The notes: generated by a model not told the origin, from the letters alone. DNA of 60,313 bases from Deltaproteobacteria bacterium (GCA_021777225.1 JAJYDQ010000015.1:1-60313), one strand, 5' to 3'. Counted from the first letter of the stretch, positions 30,556-39,641 are shown. Numbers and translations are program-made.

Positions 30556-32301
30556 ATGGTCCACATGGAAAAATTCGGTCTTGTAATTCATGATGAGCAG
30601 TCATTTATTGCCAGAGTGGTTGAACGTGGGATTCAGCAGGGCAAATTGGCTCACCATAGAGCAGACGAAATTGTCCGTATTTCCGTTGCCATGGCCAACA
30701 AATATGTTTTACAGAATGAGATTGATTTTCGGTCTGTCGAACAATTGGCCAGGGTCCAGCAAACAGTCTTCAAGCTTGTCGGTATCGGACTAGAGATCAA
30801 GAGCAATGGAGAAATCGATGCGGCAGTAGCTTGCCTGATGGATTTGACCCCCGTCGATTTATTCAGGTTGGCGTACACGAGGATCGTTAGCCTCAGGAAT
30901 GAGTGGAAAAAGCTTCTTCTCAACGACAGAATTCAAATACTTGTTAATAGTAAGGAATACGACTGCTTGAGCGAGTTGGCATGTCAATGTCTTGCCAAAA
31001 TGAGTGTATTTAATGAAGGTGAATTATATTCGATAAAATCTCTGACTCTCGAGGACGATCTTTTCACTTCATTGTCCATCCTGGAATATTATGAGTCTGA
31101 GCTGAAACGTTACCAATTTATCCTAAAGCTTAAAGATGCGCTTCCTTTCAAGATGCTCAACCGTTCACCTGTTGTTAATGCAGAAAACCTGTCCGAAGTT
31201 GATTCGATCCGAGAGGCTCTGATAAATACTTTGGTGATCTCAGGCTATTTGGAGACAAAAAACCCAATAGCTTTGAGTGTTCTTGAGATCAGAGACTTCT
31301 TGGAATCCATTGACTGGGAATTGGCTGAAGAGCCTTTTCCATTTCAGATCGAGGGAGCGGTAATTGATGTAATTCATGAACTGGGCCATGGGATGAATGA
31401 GGAAGAAGCTTCTTTTTTGGCTAAAGAGATCATCAGAACAGTTCAGAAGATGGTGACTACGATCGTAAATGACTGGAACACAGTGTCTTCATCTTCCCCT
31501 GCGATATTTTTTAAACGATGGCAGCGTATTGTTATACTTTCCGACAAACTTGATGAACTGGAACAACTGATTACGCCATCCGGTGGATTTGATGAATTTG
31601 AGTTCGAGACGTTAATCGAGAGATTGGCTGGTTTATCTGTACCAGAACTTGAAAATGTGGTTGCGCATTTGCCTTGGGAATCCCTAACTCCAGACCAGGT
31701 TATCAGGCTTTTTCATGACTTGAGGCCTCACCAGAAAATGCTTGGCGGATATGTCTGTCTAGGAGAATTTTCAGGCCCTGAATTCGTTGACCTTTTGGAG
31801 TCCATGGACAGCGACTCAATCAAAGCAATGGTCCCAAAAATTAAAGAGGCCCTTGGCGTTATATCTCTTGAGTTGGAGGACCTGGAGACATTGGCTTCGA
31901 TTCCGGAAATAGATCAGAGCGGTATCCTGAGGGCCGTAGCGCCACCTCAATTAGATAGGACACAGGCGTTAGTTGAGTTCAGAGATGGGAGCCTCAGAAT
32001 CAGGAAGATTTTGTTTCAATCGTGCATAAGGACAGAGTTTTTTCCTGATCTTTTTTTCGAAGCTTGGGCCATGGACCCCAAATTCGTGAAGCGGGAAGTC
32101 AGCTCTCTGTCAGTTTCAGAAATTGGCCCATTTCTTGATTCAGCGTCCAGCCACTTGTCCCCCAAAATTGTCAAAAGTAGCAACGGGGGATTAGATCTGG
32201 AATTTTCGGCTAATGAACTAAACAATTTTTATAAAAATCTACCCGCCTCTAAAAAGAAAGCTGCTATTCGCTTCTTTACGGAACGAGTCCAACAACAATA
32301 G
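30556..32301 (+). CDS. Large α-helical protein of unknown function, coupled to efp
   Basis: The 581-residue protein starts directly after the efp stop (TAGATG), so it is co-translated. I recognise no family. It looks soluble and mostly α-helical, with no signal peptide or membrane helix. Visible parts include an N-terminal helical domain (FIARVVERGIQQGKLAHHRA) and a central acidic domain with HELGHGMNEEEASFLAKE. The C-terminal part has repeated short helical units of the kind ESMDSDSIKAMVPKIKEAL and LSVSEIGPFLDSASSHL. HELGH is followed by no further zinc ligand that I can identify, so a metalloprotease is not claimed. Partnership with EF-P is inferred from spacing only. Confidence 0.7.
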   Translation: MVHMEKFGLVIHDEQSFIARVVERGIQQGKLAHHRADEIVRISVAMANKYVLQNEIDFRSVEQLARVQQTVFKLVGIGLEIKSNGEIDAAVACLMDLTPVDLFRLAYTRIVSLRNEWKKLLLNDRIQILVNSKEYDCLSELACQCLAKMSVFNEGELYSIKSLTLEDDLFTSLSILEYYESELKRYQFILKLKDALPFKMLNRSPVVNAENLSEVDSIREALINTLVISGYLETKNPIALSVLEIRDFLESIDWELAEEPFPFQIEGAVIDVIHELGHGMNEEEASFLAKEIIRTVQKMVTTIVNDWNTVSSSSPAIFFKRWQRIVILSDKLDELEQLITPSGGFDEFEFETLIERLAGLSVPELENVVAHLPWESLTPDQVIRLFHDLRPHQKMLGGYVCLGEFSGPEFVDLLESMDSDSIKAMVPKIKEALGVISLELEDLETLASIPEIDQSGILRAVAPPQLDRTQALVEFRDGSLRIRKILFQSCIRTEFFPDLFFEAWAMDPKFVKREVSSLSVSEIGPFLDSASSHLSPKIVKSSNGGLDLEFSANELNNFYKNLPASKKKAAIRFFTERVQQQ

Positions 32302-32378
32302 GTTTTGTAACCGGAACAGAGGTTTTGGACATACGTGGCCAAAGTCCTCAACTTTCATGATTCTCTTTGACCTTAGGT

Positions 32379-33035
32379 CTAATTTTCAAGCTGTTTTATG
32401 AATTCCGGATGAACGTCATACCCCAAACTTAGAGCTTTTTGAGTATGAGTTTTAGCTTTTTCCATTTCGTGATTCTGGAAATATGACACAGCCAGGTTGT
32501 TATGGGCCATACCGAATTCGGGTTTCAGCTGGATCGCTCGGGAGTTATGTTCTATGGCCTTTTCGAGATTTCCCGAGGACAGATAAATGTTTCCGAGGTT
32601 TATGTGAGCGACAACTGATTTAGGATCTAAAGTCAGGGCCTTTTCAAAGCTCTTTTGGGCCTGATCGAGCACTCCCTTGTGGCTAAAAGCTATACCGATA
32701 TTTATACATGCTTCGACAAGGTCCGGCCTGAATTCAAGAGCTTTCAAACTCTCTTCTATGCAGCCGTCATAATCACCTTTCTGAAGTAATATGCCCGATA
32801 TATTGACCCTGGCTTCCAGCAATCCCGGCTTGAGCTTCATAGCGACTCGGAATTCCGACAGCGCCTTGTCCCATTGTTTAATGTGCGCAAAAGCCAACCC
32901 TAAATTATAGTGTAAGTTGGCCGAATCTGGATCTTGCTCCAGTTTTTTCTCCAAATCCTCTACTGTATCTACAGTTGGAAAATCCGTTTTAGAAGTTTGG
33001 TCATCTGAATTTAGAGACATGTTTTTACCATCCAA
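32379..33035 (-). CDS. Soluble TPR-repeat protein
   Basis: The 218-residue protein is almost entirely tetratricopeptide repeats, about five, from residue 38 on (ANLHYNLGLAFAHIKQWDKA, then EARVNISGILLQKGDYDGCI and similar). The short N terminus is acidic, and there is no signal peptide. It is a protein-binding scaffold in the cytoplasm with unknown partner. The start is the ATG at 33035 or the one at 33020. It lies 86 bases downstream of the Rossmann protein gene on the same strand. Confidence 0.8.
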   Translation of the reverse strand: MDGKNMSLNSDDQTSKTDFPTVDTVEDLEKKLEQDPDSANLHYNLGLAFAHIKQWDKALSEFRVAMKLKPGLLEARVNISGILLQKGDYDGCIEESLKALEFRPDLVEACINIGIAFSHKGVLDQAQKSFEKALTLDPKSVVAHINLGNIYLSSGNLEKAIEHNSRAIQLKPEFGMAHNNLAVSYFQNHEMEKAKTHTQKALSLGYDVHPEFIKQLEN

Positions 33036-33121
33036 GAAGAAGTAATTTGTTCATCAGCAAAACTAAACGCTGGTAGCACAATAGTCAATAGGACCCACCC
33101 GGTTGTGTCAGCGACCAATTC

Positions 33122-33754
33122 TCATGTCTCCTTTTGTATTTTGATTGCGGAAAGCATGGCGTGACATTTACAAGAAGTCGCTATGACGTATTTCTGGCCC
33201 AAGGTGAGGGAGTCCCTAAGTGACCTAAGAGAGCGCAAAGTGTAGCCACCTACGCCTGGCGCTAACTGAAAGCTCCTCAGGACGCGTATGTCATAATCCG
33301 AAAAGTCTAGATACTCAATTTTCTCGTGCATCGGTGTCCGCTGTTCCCCGGTTACTGTGCAAGTGTCGCCTTCAGGGCAGTCATCCGGACAAATGAAATC
33401 GACGCTGCTCACACAGAGTGTCGAATTGTCAATTAACCAGTGGTTTTTAAAATGATCAGCCAGTCGTGCCGGTAAAATTGCATACTCGGACCCCCTGTAG
33501 TAGGCGAAAATGTAGGCTCCTGCGATATTGAACGGCGCCACTGGTACGATCAAGTCGGTTTCTGCTAACTGATAATGGCTTAAAAGGAATTCAACGCCGT
33601 CATTGCGAATTGGCCAAATTCCCGGACCAGGCACAACCGAACTCCTGTTTATACTTGGATCTACAATTATGAATTCAGCATCCACAAACTTGGATCTGAG
33701 TCTATCAAAAGCCAGCTGTCCAAATTTCCCAAACCCAATTAAAATAAATCGCAT
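33122..33754 (-). CDS. Rossmann-fold protein with a cysteine motif, unknown
   Basis: The 210-residue protein begins with a nucleotide-binding βαβ unit, FILIGFGKFGQLAFDRL, followed by an acidic strand end (AEFIIVDPS), as in TrkA-N NAD-binding domains. In the middle is a cysteine group C-P-D-D-C-P-E-G-D-T-C (about residue 122), and near the end a TSCKCHAM motif. These could bind a metal or iron-sulfur cluster. Its ATG follows the prmC stop directly (TAAATG), so it is coupled. I know no characterised relative. Confidence 0.65.
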   Translation of the reverse strand: MRFILIGFGKFGQLAFDRLRSKFVDAEFIIVDPSINRSSVVPGPGIWPIRNDGVEFLLSHYQLAETDLIVPVAPFNIAGAYIFAYYRGSEYAILPARLADHFKNHWLIDNSTLCVSSVDFICPDDCPEGDTCTVTGEQRTPMHEKIEYLDFSDYDIRVLRSFQLAPGVGGYTLRSLRSLRDSLTLGQKYVIATSCKCHAMLSAIKIQKET

Positions 33755-34630
33755 TTACAGAACCGCCTTCAACACACGAATTTTGCCGCTCAGGTCAGGA
33801 TAGGCCCGAATTTCTGAGAAATCATTCAATTTTAAGAGGCGTTCAACTTCATCAGATTGTTCATCCCCTATTTCCAGTAGCAAATTGCCGTTTGGTTTCA
33901 AACAGTTCCTCGACTGAGGAATCAGCCGTCTGATTGTTGCGAGACCATCGTCACCGCCGTTGAGTGCGCAATAGGGCTCGAATTGACGTATTTCCGGCTC
34001 TAGGCTATCTATAATACTGGAAGGAACATAAGGCGGATTGGAAAAGATTATGTCAAAAATGGGGCCTGACCTAACAGATTCCAGAAGGTCAGAGGCAAAG
34101 ATATGGGCGCAGTTTGGGTTTGGGTTAATCGACGCGTTGATTGAAGCGCAGCTAAGGGCACACAGAGAAATGTCACACGCGTACAAATCAATGTCGCTTC
34201 GATCACTCGCTATGGCGCAAAAGACGGCGCCGGACCCGCAACCAATTTCTAAGACTGAGCAATTTGTAAGAGTTTTGCATTGATCGAGAACTACTTGAAC
34301 AAGAATTTCCGTTTCTGGACGAGGGATTAAAACTCCAGGATTGACCATGATTTCGAGAGACCAGAACTCCTTTTTACCGGTGATCAAAGCTACCGGTTCT
34401 CGGGAAGCCCTCCTTTTTACGAGTTCTCGGTATTTCTCTCGCTCCTTGTCGCTAAGCGGCCGGTCAAAATCCAGGAACAGCCGGAGTCTGTCGACACCAA
34501 GAGCGTGAGTTAACAGTAATTCCGCGTCTAATCGTGGAGAGTCGCATCCTTTTCTCCGAAGATATTCGGAAGTCCATTTGAGAATGTCCCGAACTGTCCA
34601 GATTATCTTTTTGTTGGATGTTGCTCCCAT
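33755..34630 (-). CDS. prmC: Release factor glutamine methyltransferase PrmC
   Basis: The 291-residue enzyme methylates the glutamine of the GGQ motif in peptide-chain release factors. It has the N-terminal helical domain (RLDAELLLTHALGVDRLRL), the AdoMet motif VLEIGCGSGAVFCAIA, and the catalytic NPPYVP. prfA, the usual neighbour, is not here. It is the first gene of a short unit with the Rossmann protein. Confidence 0.94.
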   Translation of the reverse strand: MGATSNKKIIWTVRDILKWTSEYLRRKGCDSPRLDAELLLTHALGVDRLRLFLDFDRPLSDKEREKYRELVKRRASREPVALITGKKEFWSLEIMVNPGVLIPRPETEILVQVVLDQCKTLTNCSVLEIGCGSGAVFCAIASDRSDIDLYACDISLCALSCASINASINPNPNCAHIFASDLLESVRSGPIFDIIFSNPPYVPSSIIDSLEPEIRQFEPYCALNGGDDGLATIRRLIPQSRNCLKPNGNLLLEIGDEQSDEVERLLKLNDFSEIRAYPDLSGKIRVLKAVL

Positions 34631-35080
34631 ACTCCTATTTTAATGCTCATCTTTCTTCAAGGAATATATTGCCGCACACATTGGCGAGCTTGCATAAAAT
34701 TTATAACTAATGCTCCCGCTAATTGCATAACCGATTGAACGATTTTGTGCTTGGTCCATACATAGGAACCATTTTGAACACATATTGTCCATAATTATAG
34801 CTGCATTCTACCCCTCCCGAGAGACCTCGATGCGCGCGCCGGGGTCTCTCCCTACCCACCTTTAACAAAAAACTTATGAGACAGGCCAAAATCCAACGGT
34901 ATCTTTAGGAAATTCAGTCTTCAGGACGAAATAGGTACGGGAAACGGCGCAAGCTGACTCGATTAGGCAACTTAGATCGATACGGACGCTCAGATGAAGG
35001 CCTTCATCGGCAAAGCTCCCGAAGAGCTTCATCCATAGTCTGTTGAGACCGGCGTTGCTAATTATACAACAAATTTGAGA
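34631..35080. other. Gap without genes, one hairpin
   Basis: This 450-base gap holds no convincing gene. An 8-base inverted repeat (GAGAGACC 34819-34826, GGTCTCTC 34843-34850) with a GC-rich loop is the only clear structure; it has no U run on either side. The right part is the 3' side of the next minus-strand gene, and the left part must hold the prmC promoter, which I cannot place with confidence. Confidence 0.35.
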
Positions 35081-35821
35081 CTATTTCTTCTTGGTAATCT
35101 CGACGTCAAGAAGTTTCTGAAATTCAGCGCGTATTTCTTCGATTGGAATCATAGTCGCCTTACGGGAGGTTGTTATAATCTTGCCTCGAACCAAACCATA
35201 TTCGACCGTTTGAGGATAGTGAAACTTCCTCTTCGAAATTCGCCTCTTGTCAATCCATGGCGCCTGATGAATCGGAAGATAAAAGGTAAATCTGAAGGGC
35301 TCCATAACAATGTGGAAGTGATAAAGATCGAAGTATCCTTCCTCGTAATCAATCTTACATTTTTGCGTCAGATACATCCTTATATGATGTTTATTGGAAT
35401 TGGTTTCATTCTCCCATTTCTTTTTCGCCTCCGGAGACAGCGTGTAGACTTCTCTGTCCCCGCGGCGCACGTAGTTTACTGTTAGACAACTGTGCCCGCT
35501 CTTAAAAATTTTTTCCAGTACATTGTGTTTTAGCGGGAAAAGATCTGTAGTGGTTTTGGTTTCATGGACTAGAAAACACATATAATAGCAGGCTTTGGCA
35601 ATTTCTCTTTCAGGAGATGGGAAACTGTTGATTTCCTCAAGGTTGGCCTGATTTTGACGCACCTTTTCGGGGACGACCACTTTAGGTTCTTTAAATTTCT
35701 TGGGTTTCTGAGGAGTGGGTCCGAATCTGAGGCCTCTAGTTCCCTGCAAAAAAGGTTTGAGTCCCTTTTCCTCTCTTTTGTAAACTATTATTGGGTCCCG
35801 TCTGGGAGGCTTCTTGGCCAT
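35081..35821 (-). CDS. Basic hypothetical protein
   Basis: This protein of 246 residues is not recognised. It is very basic at both ends (AKKPPRRDPIIVYKREEK at the start, TKKK at the end), has no signal peptide or membrane helix, and carries a middle section rich in aromatic residues (YEEGYFDLYHFHIVMEPFRF). The basic Pro/Lys-rich N terminus suggests nucleic-acid binding, but that is inference. The ATG at 35821 has GGAG about 9 bases upstream; a 14-residue longer frame does not. Confidence 0.6.
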   Translation of the reverse strand: MAKKPPRRDPIIVYKREEKGLKPFLQGTRGLRFGPTPQKPKKFKEPKVVVPEKVRQNQANLEEINSFPSPEREIAKACYYMCFLVHETKTTTDLFPLKHNVLEKIFKSGHSCLTVNYVRRGDREVYTLSPEAKKKWENETNSNKHHIRMYLTQKCKIDYEEGYFDLYHFHIVMEPFRFTFYLPIHQAPWIDKRRISKRKFHYPQTVEYGLVRGKIITTSRKATMIPIEEIRAEFQKLLDVEITKKK

Positions 35822-35863
35822 GTCTCTCTCCTCACGCCTGCGCGGCGTTACATGTTTCAACAA

Positions 35864-36212
35864 AGTAAATTCTGAATATTAACGGTTCCGCATTTCGAAA
35901 TACAGCTAACCCTCCGCATATCACCAAGGGTATTAATGTCGGATTTCACATTTAATCCCATCAAAAGCCGCCACATTTGTTAAGACGACTGAACGCGTTT
36001 CCCAAGTAATGTAAACACGCCTCCCAGTCCATTTCAGCTATGCCAGGGATAATTGTTTTTCAAGGGTTCAAGAACGAATCTGATTCTAAACGCCGATTCA
36101 AGGAATTACAAGGAATTTTGATAAATTCACTCCCCTTTTTCGCTGTTCCTTATTCTTACGTCTAAACGTTTAATCGATAGTAATCAAGAACTTTTTTCAA
36201 GATTCAATATAG
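35864..36212. other. AT-rich gap without genes
   Basis: No gene, RNA or clear repeat is seen here. It divides two divergently transcribed genes and contains the promoters for both; only the plus-strand one is clear. Confidence 0.4.
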
Positions 36213-36241
36213 TTGAATCATTGTCTAAATCAAAATATAGT
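36213..36241 (+). promoter_or_regulatory. Strong promoter for the ATP-grasp gene
   Basis: TTGAAT (36213-36218) and TATAGT (36236-36241) are 17 bases apart, 22 bases before the start codon. An AAAGGAG ribosome site stands at 36251-36257. Confidence 0.65.
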
Positions 36242-36263
36242 GAAATTAGAAAAGGAGTAACAA

Positions 36264-36935
36264 ATGGATGTTATAGAAAAGGCTTTGTCTCAAGGCAGAA
36301 AAACCCTTTCGGAACACGAGTCCAAGCTCGTTTTATCCTCTTATGACATACCTGTAGTTGAAGAAATATTGGTGCGGAATGAGTCAGAGCTTAAAACCGC
36401 GGTTGAGAATATAGGTTTTCCAGTCGCAGTCAAAGCTTGCGCGCCAGATATTACCCATAAAACCGACCTTGACCTGATCAGATTGGATATAAAAACGCAA
36501 GAAGAGGCGGTCGAAGCATTCAGACAAATTATTCGTCGGATCGCCAAACTCGGGGAAGGGGCGGCTCTGGTTCAAAAGATGGCGAAGGGGAAAAGAGAGT
36601 TTATGGTTGGAATGACACGTGACCCACAATTTGGACCGTGTGTAATGTTTGGCCTGGGTGGGATTTTTACGGAGGCGCTCGATGATGTATCTTTTCGTGT
36701 CGCCCCATTGGAGAAAAATGATGCTACAGAAATGATTCATGAAATTAAAAGCCACAAACTTCTCGGGCCATTCAGAGGTATGCTTCCAGTAAACTTGGAC
36801 AGTTTGGAGCAAATATTAATCAATCTCGGGCGGTTGGGATTGGAAAACGAGAGGATTCAAGAGATTGATATCAACCCACTTATAATCCGGGAAGACTTGC
36901 CGGTTGCTGTAGACGCCCTGATCGTTCTAAATTAG
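36264..36935 (+). CDS. ADP-forming acyl/acetyl-CoA synthetase, β subunit (ATP-grasp)
   Basis: The 223-residue protein is an ATP-grasp domain of the acetyl-CoA synthetase (ADP-forming) type. It has LSEHESKLVLSSYDIPVVEE, FPVAVKACAPDITHKTDLD with the phosphate-binding lysine region, then GPCVMFGLGGIFTEALDDVS and the closing EIDINPLIIRE. These enzymes make ATP from acyl-CoA, ADP and phosphate, a common route in fermenting and syntrophic anaerobes. The α (CoA-binding) subunit is not adjacent, so a separate gene or a fused paralogue must supply it. It has its own strong promoter. Confidence 0.88.
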   Translation: MDVIEKALSQGRKTLSEHESKLVLSSYDIPVVEEILVRNESELKTAVENIGFPVAVKACAPDITHKTDLDLIRLDIKTQEEAVEAFRQIIRRIAKLGEGAALVQKMAKGKREFMVGMTRDPQFGPCVMFGLGGIFTEALDDVSFRVAPLEKNDATEMIHEIKSHKLLGPFRGMLPVNLDSLEQILINLGRLGLENERIQEIDINPLIIREDLPVAVDALIVLN

Positions 36936-37461
36936 AACGCATTGTCTAATCAGCTCCATCCCACAAAATGTTGCGCCGCCTCACATGTCGGTGAAATCGT
37001 TTACCAGACGAGTGACGCGGCCTAATTTCACAAAAGGTAGGACAGCATCATTTTTTGGAAAATTTTTTGCCTAATCAAAGTCCAACGCATCCTCTCTTGA
37101 ATCTGTTGAACCCAAGGTTAAATAATACCAAGACCATATTCCATCTCATTGAAGCCAGCTTTGATTTTAAGCTACTGCATCACTTAAATTTATCTACGAT
37201 AAGGCTCCGCCAGTCTGATTCACAAAGGATTCTACGAAGATAACTTAAAATATGATTACGTGATGATACAGTATCCGTTGTTTTAACAATGAGATGACCA
37301 TTTTTTATAAAAAACTCTTGACAAATAATTCATATCTTACTAGAAGTTGCGCACCTGCATCAGTCCTACCAAATATACCTTCCGTAGATTCTCACCAAGC
37401 GTCCTACCCGATGCCCCGTAGGGGGTCCCGCCTTTTTTTGTAGCCTAAAACCATAATGATA
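36936..37461. other. Gap without protein genes
   Basis: This 525-base AT-rich gap has no convincing coding frame. A 62-codon frame at 37055-37243 has no ribosome site or family. The right end contains a TTGACA promoter-like box and a T-run terminator on the plus strand, described as an RNA candidate. Confidence 0.4.
37348..37439 (+). ncRNA. Candidate small RNA
   Basis: TTGACA (37318-37323) and TAGAAG (37341-37346) are 17 bases apart. About 90 bases follow that end in CCCCGTAGGGG (37414-37424), a short GC-rich stretch and seven T residues (37433-37439), which looks like an intrinsic terminator. No coding frame lies between. The queA gene converges from the other strand, so the T run cannot serve it. 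This could instead be the end of a long transcript from the ATP-grasp gene. No known RNA family is recognised. Confidence 0.3.
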
Positions 37462-38595
37462 TCAAAGAATAAGACAGGAATCTCCATAACTATAGAACCT
37501 ATAGTTGTTCGAAATCGCCACCTTATAGGCATTGAGTATCGTTTTAACACCGGCGAATGCGCAGACCAATGTTAGGAGTGTGGATTCAGGCAGATGAAAG
37601 TTCGTTACCATTCCCTTTACTACTTTGAATTTGTAACCCGGTGAAATGAAGAGGTCTGTAGTTTGCCATCCTCTAGTGAAGCCCTTATCCGGCCTATAAG
37701 ACGCCTCCAGAGCCCTAAGGCAGGTCGATCCCACAGCGATGATGCGCCGTTGGGTTTTCAGACATTCATAAAGGGAGGCAGCGGTGGAATCAGGTATGCA
37801 ATAGGATTCAGGTTCCATTTTGTGAAGTCTAATATCCCTGCTTCGTATGGGAATAAATGTGCCAGGACCCACGTGCAGGGTGATCCTGAGTATCTTCACT
37901 CCCATCTTTTCCAGTGCAAAAATTGTTTGATCCGTAAAATGAAGCCCCGCCGTCGGCGCCGCTATGGAGCCTGGGACCCTGGCGTAGACAGTTTGGTAAC
38001 GCCTTTTCGTGTTCTCTTTCAGGCTAGGGTCCTGTTTTATGTAGGGCGGCAAAGGTGGCGAACCGAATTTCATCAAGAAATCCAGGAAATCGAGTTCAGT
38101 CACTGGAAATTTTAACAAGGCTTTTCCGGGCGAGACAGATTTCTCAAAAACCAGCTCAACGCAATCGTTTAACTTAATGACACTGCCGGACCGAATCCTT
38201 CCACTCGCCTTAAAGAGGCATAATCGATGTGCAGACGCTAAAAGATCGTCTGGTGGATGTTCAACGGAAGCAGGGTCCAGCACCAAGATCTGGACAGAAC
38301 CTCCTGTAGCCTTTCTCCCCCTTAACGCAGCAGGAATTACCTGAGTTTCGTTTATTACGAGAACGTCTCCATCCTTTAACAGGTGGGGCAATTCGAAAAA
38401 AGAACGATGATCAAGTTCACCGGTATTGCGATCAATAAATAGTAGTTTCGATTGATCTCTACGAGCTACGGGAGAGTGTGCGATCAATTCAGGCGCCAAG
38501 TTATACGAATATGTTGACAGTAGAAATTCCCTTGGAATGTCGATGAATTCACTGCTTGCATAATCGTGAGGCTCAATGTTTATGTATTTGTTCAT
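37462..38595 (-). CDS. queA: tRNA preQ1(34) ribosyltransferase-isomerase QueA
   Basis: QueA adds the epoxycyclopentane ring in queuosine synthesis on tRNA. Signatures are LAPELIAHSPVARRDQSKLL, GDVLVINETQVIPAALRGRK, APTAGLHFTDQTI, HVGPGTFIPI and the closing NNYRFYSYGD. The ATG at 38595 gives 377 residues, somewhat above the usual 340-350 because of an N-terminal extension before FLLSTYSYNLAPELI. A frame opening at 38658 would overlap the DUF2065 gene and is not preferred. Confidence 0.94.
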   Translation of the reverse strand: MNKYINIEPHDYASSEFIDIPREFLLSTYSYNLAPELIAHSPVARRDQSKLLFIDRNTGELDHRSFFELPHLLKDGDVLVINETQVIPAALRGRKATGGSVQILVLDPASVEHPPDDLLASAHRLCLFKASGRIRSGSVIKLNDCVELVFEKSVSPGKALLKFPVTELDFLDFLMKFGSPPLPPYIKQDPSLKENTKRRYQTVYARVPGSIAAPTAGLHFTDQTIFALEKMGVKILRITLHVGPGTFIPIRSRDIRLHKMEPESYCIPDSTAASLYECLKTQRRIIAVGSTCLRALEASYRPDKGFTRGWQTTDLFISPGYKFKVVKGMVTNFHLPESTLLTLVCAFAGVKTILNAYKVAISNNYRFYSYGDSCLIL

Positions 38596-38623
38596 CGTTA
38601 TTTCAGATCTGCTGGATTTACTG

Positions 38624-38821
38624 TCAAAAACCCGAGTTCTTCCTGGCAAAAAATACAATAATAAGTCCTGTCACCATTAAAACGGCGCCAAAAATTCTTA
38701 GCACATTGTCTGGTTGCAACTGAGCGGTTTTCATGACCGTCTTCATTTTCTCCGGTACTACAAAATAAGGTATCCCCTCAATTACCATAACCATTCCAAT
38801 GACACTCAAGAAAAATTCCAT
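38624..38821 (-). CDS. DUF2065 small membrane protein
   Basis: The 65-residue protein has two membrane helices (LSVIGMVMVIEGIPYFVVP and VLRIFGAVLMVTGLIIVFFA) separated by a short charged loop, the YjeT/DUF2065 pattern. Function is unknown in the family. AAAGG stands before the ATG. It lies between a DUF1189-like protein and queA, all on the minus strand. Confidence 0.85.
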   Translation of the reverse strand: MEFFLSVIGMVMVIEGIPYFVVPEKMKTVMKTAQLQPDNVLRIFGAVLMVTGLIIVFFARKNSGF

Positions 38822-38843
38822 GATTACGCCTTTCCGTTAAACT

Positions 38844-39641
38844 TCAACTTTCTGTATGCCAGTTTTGATGGTTGAAATCGGTTATGAGGTCCTTGACCAG
38901 CCAGAACATCGTTCCAGCGTAACAGGCCAAGTATATATATAGTTGTGAACCGGTTAAAATGTTGAATGACTTCAGGATCAGATCAACGACAGTGGCTGGT
39001 ACGAGAACAAAAGTCGCCAGCTTGAATCCTTTACCAAAACTATATGGAATTGAAAGTTGACGTGTCACCAAATAAATAGCCATTGCGGCAATGAGGGTTT
39101 GCATGATCTTGCTCATTCCGAAATAGACTACGAAAGCTATTGCCAGAAACAGTAGTATTGTGGACTGATAATTAGTCAACCCCTCAGAAAGTGTCTGCGA
39201 GTTAATTGTCAAGTCGGGAAAATTCTCCAATTTAATTTTGGACATCTCATCCCGATTTTTAACTATCAAAGAATTTTTTAAAAGCGCTAACCCTGTCGTA
39301 TTTTCTTTAATGTAAGATAAAGGGTCAGGTTTCGGGTCCTCACGAGTGTCTATGACAACGGTAAGGTTCAGGTCCTTTGGCAATTCTACAAAGTAGGGCT
39401 GCTTTTCCTTGATGGTGGCCTTACCGTCAAGTATTGTAATCTCAGGACAATATACATCAAATTTGGAAGCTACTTTTTTCAAAAAGGCTGAGAATTCCAA
39501 CCCATAGGTTAGAGTTAACACAGTTGCGCTGGAAGACACACAGATCACCAGAACAATTGTAACGATTTTGCTGGAAACTGAAGAAAGGGATTGGGACACG
39601 GAAGTGATATCGATTGGTCCTGTTTCAGAATTCAAATTCAT
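38844..39641 (-). CDS. Integral membrane protein, DUF1189-like
   Basis: The 265-residue protein has one membrane helix near the N terminus (VTIVLVICVSSSATVLTLTY), an extracytoplasmic domain of about 120 residues and three or four helices after residue 160. The domain has CPEITILDGKATIKEKQPYF and LTVVIDTRED, which resemble DUF1189 (a strand, an acidic IDT motif). AGAGG lies 7 bases before the ATG. No function is known; the family call is moderate. Confidence 0.65.
   Translation of the reverse strand: MNLNSETGPIDITSVSQSLSSVSSKIVTIVLVICVSSSATVLTLTYGLEFSAFLKKVASKFDVYCPEITILDGKATIKEKQPYFVELPKDLNLTVVIDTREDPKPDPLSYIKENTTGLALLKNSLIVKNRDEMSKIKLENFPDLTINSQTLSEGLTNYQSTILLFLAIAFVVYFGMSKIMQTLIAAMAIYLVTRQLSIPYSFGKGFKLATFVLVPATVVDLILKSFNILTGSQLYIYLACYAGTMFWLVKDLITDFNHQNWHTES

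Noticed and set aside
31377-31420. HELGH as a zinc protease motif in the 581-residue protein
   Set aside because: No third ligand in the right place and no protease-like surroundings; likely chance.
34819-34850. Hairpin as an intrinsic terminator
   Set aside because: The stem is good but neither side has a U run and it is far from both flanking genes.
37055-37243. 62-codon plus-strand frame
   Set aside because: No ribosome site, no family, Asn/Leu-rich as expected for AT-rich non-coding DNA.
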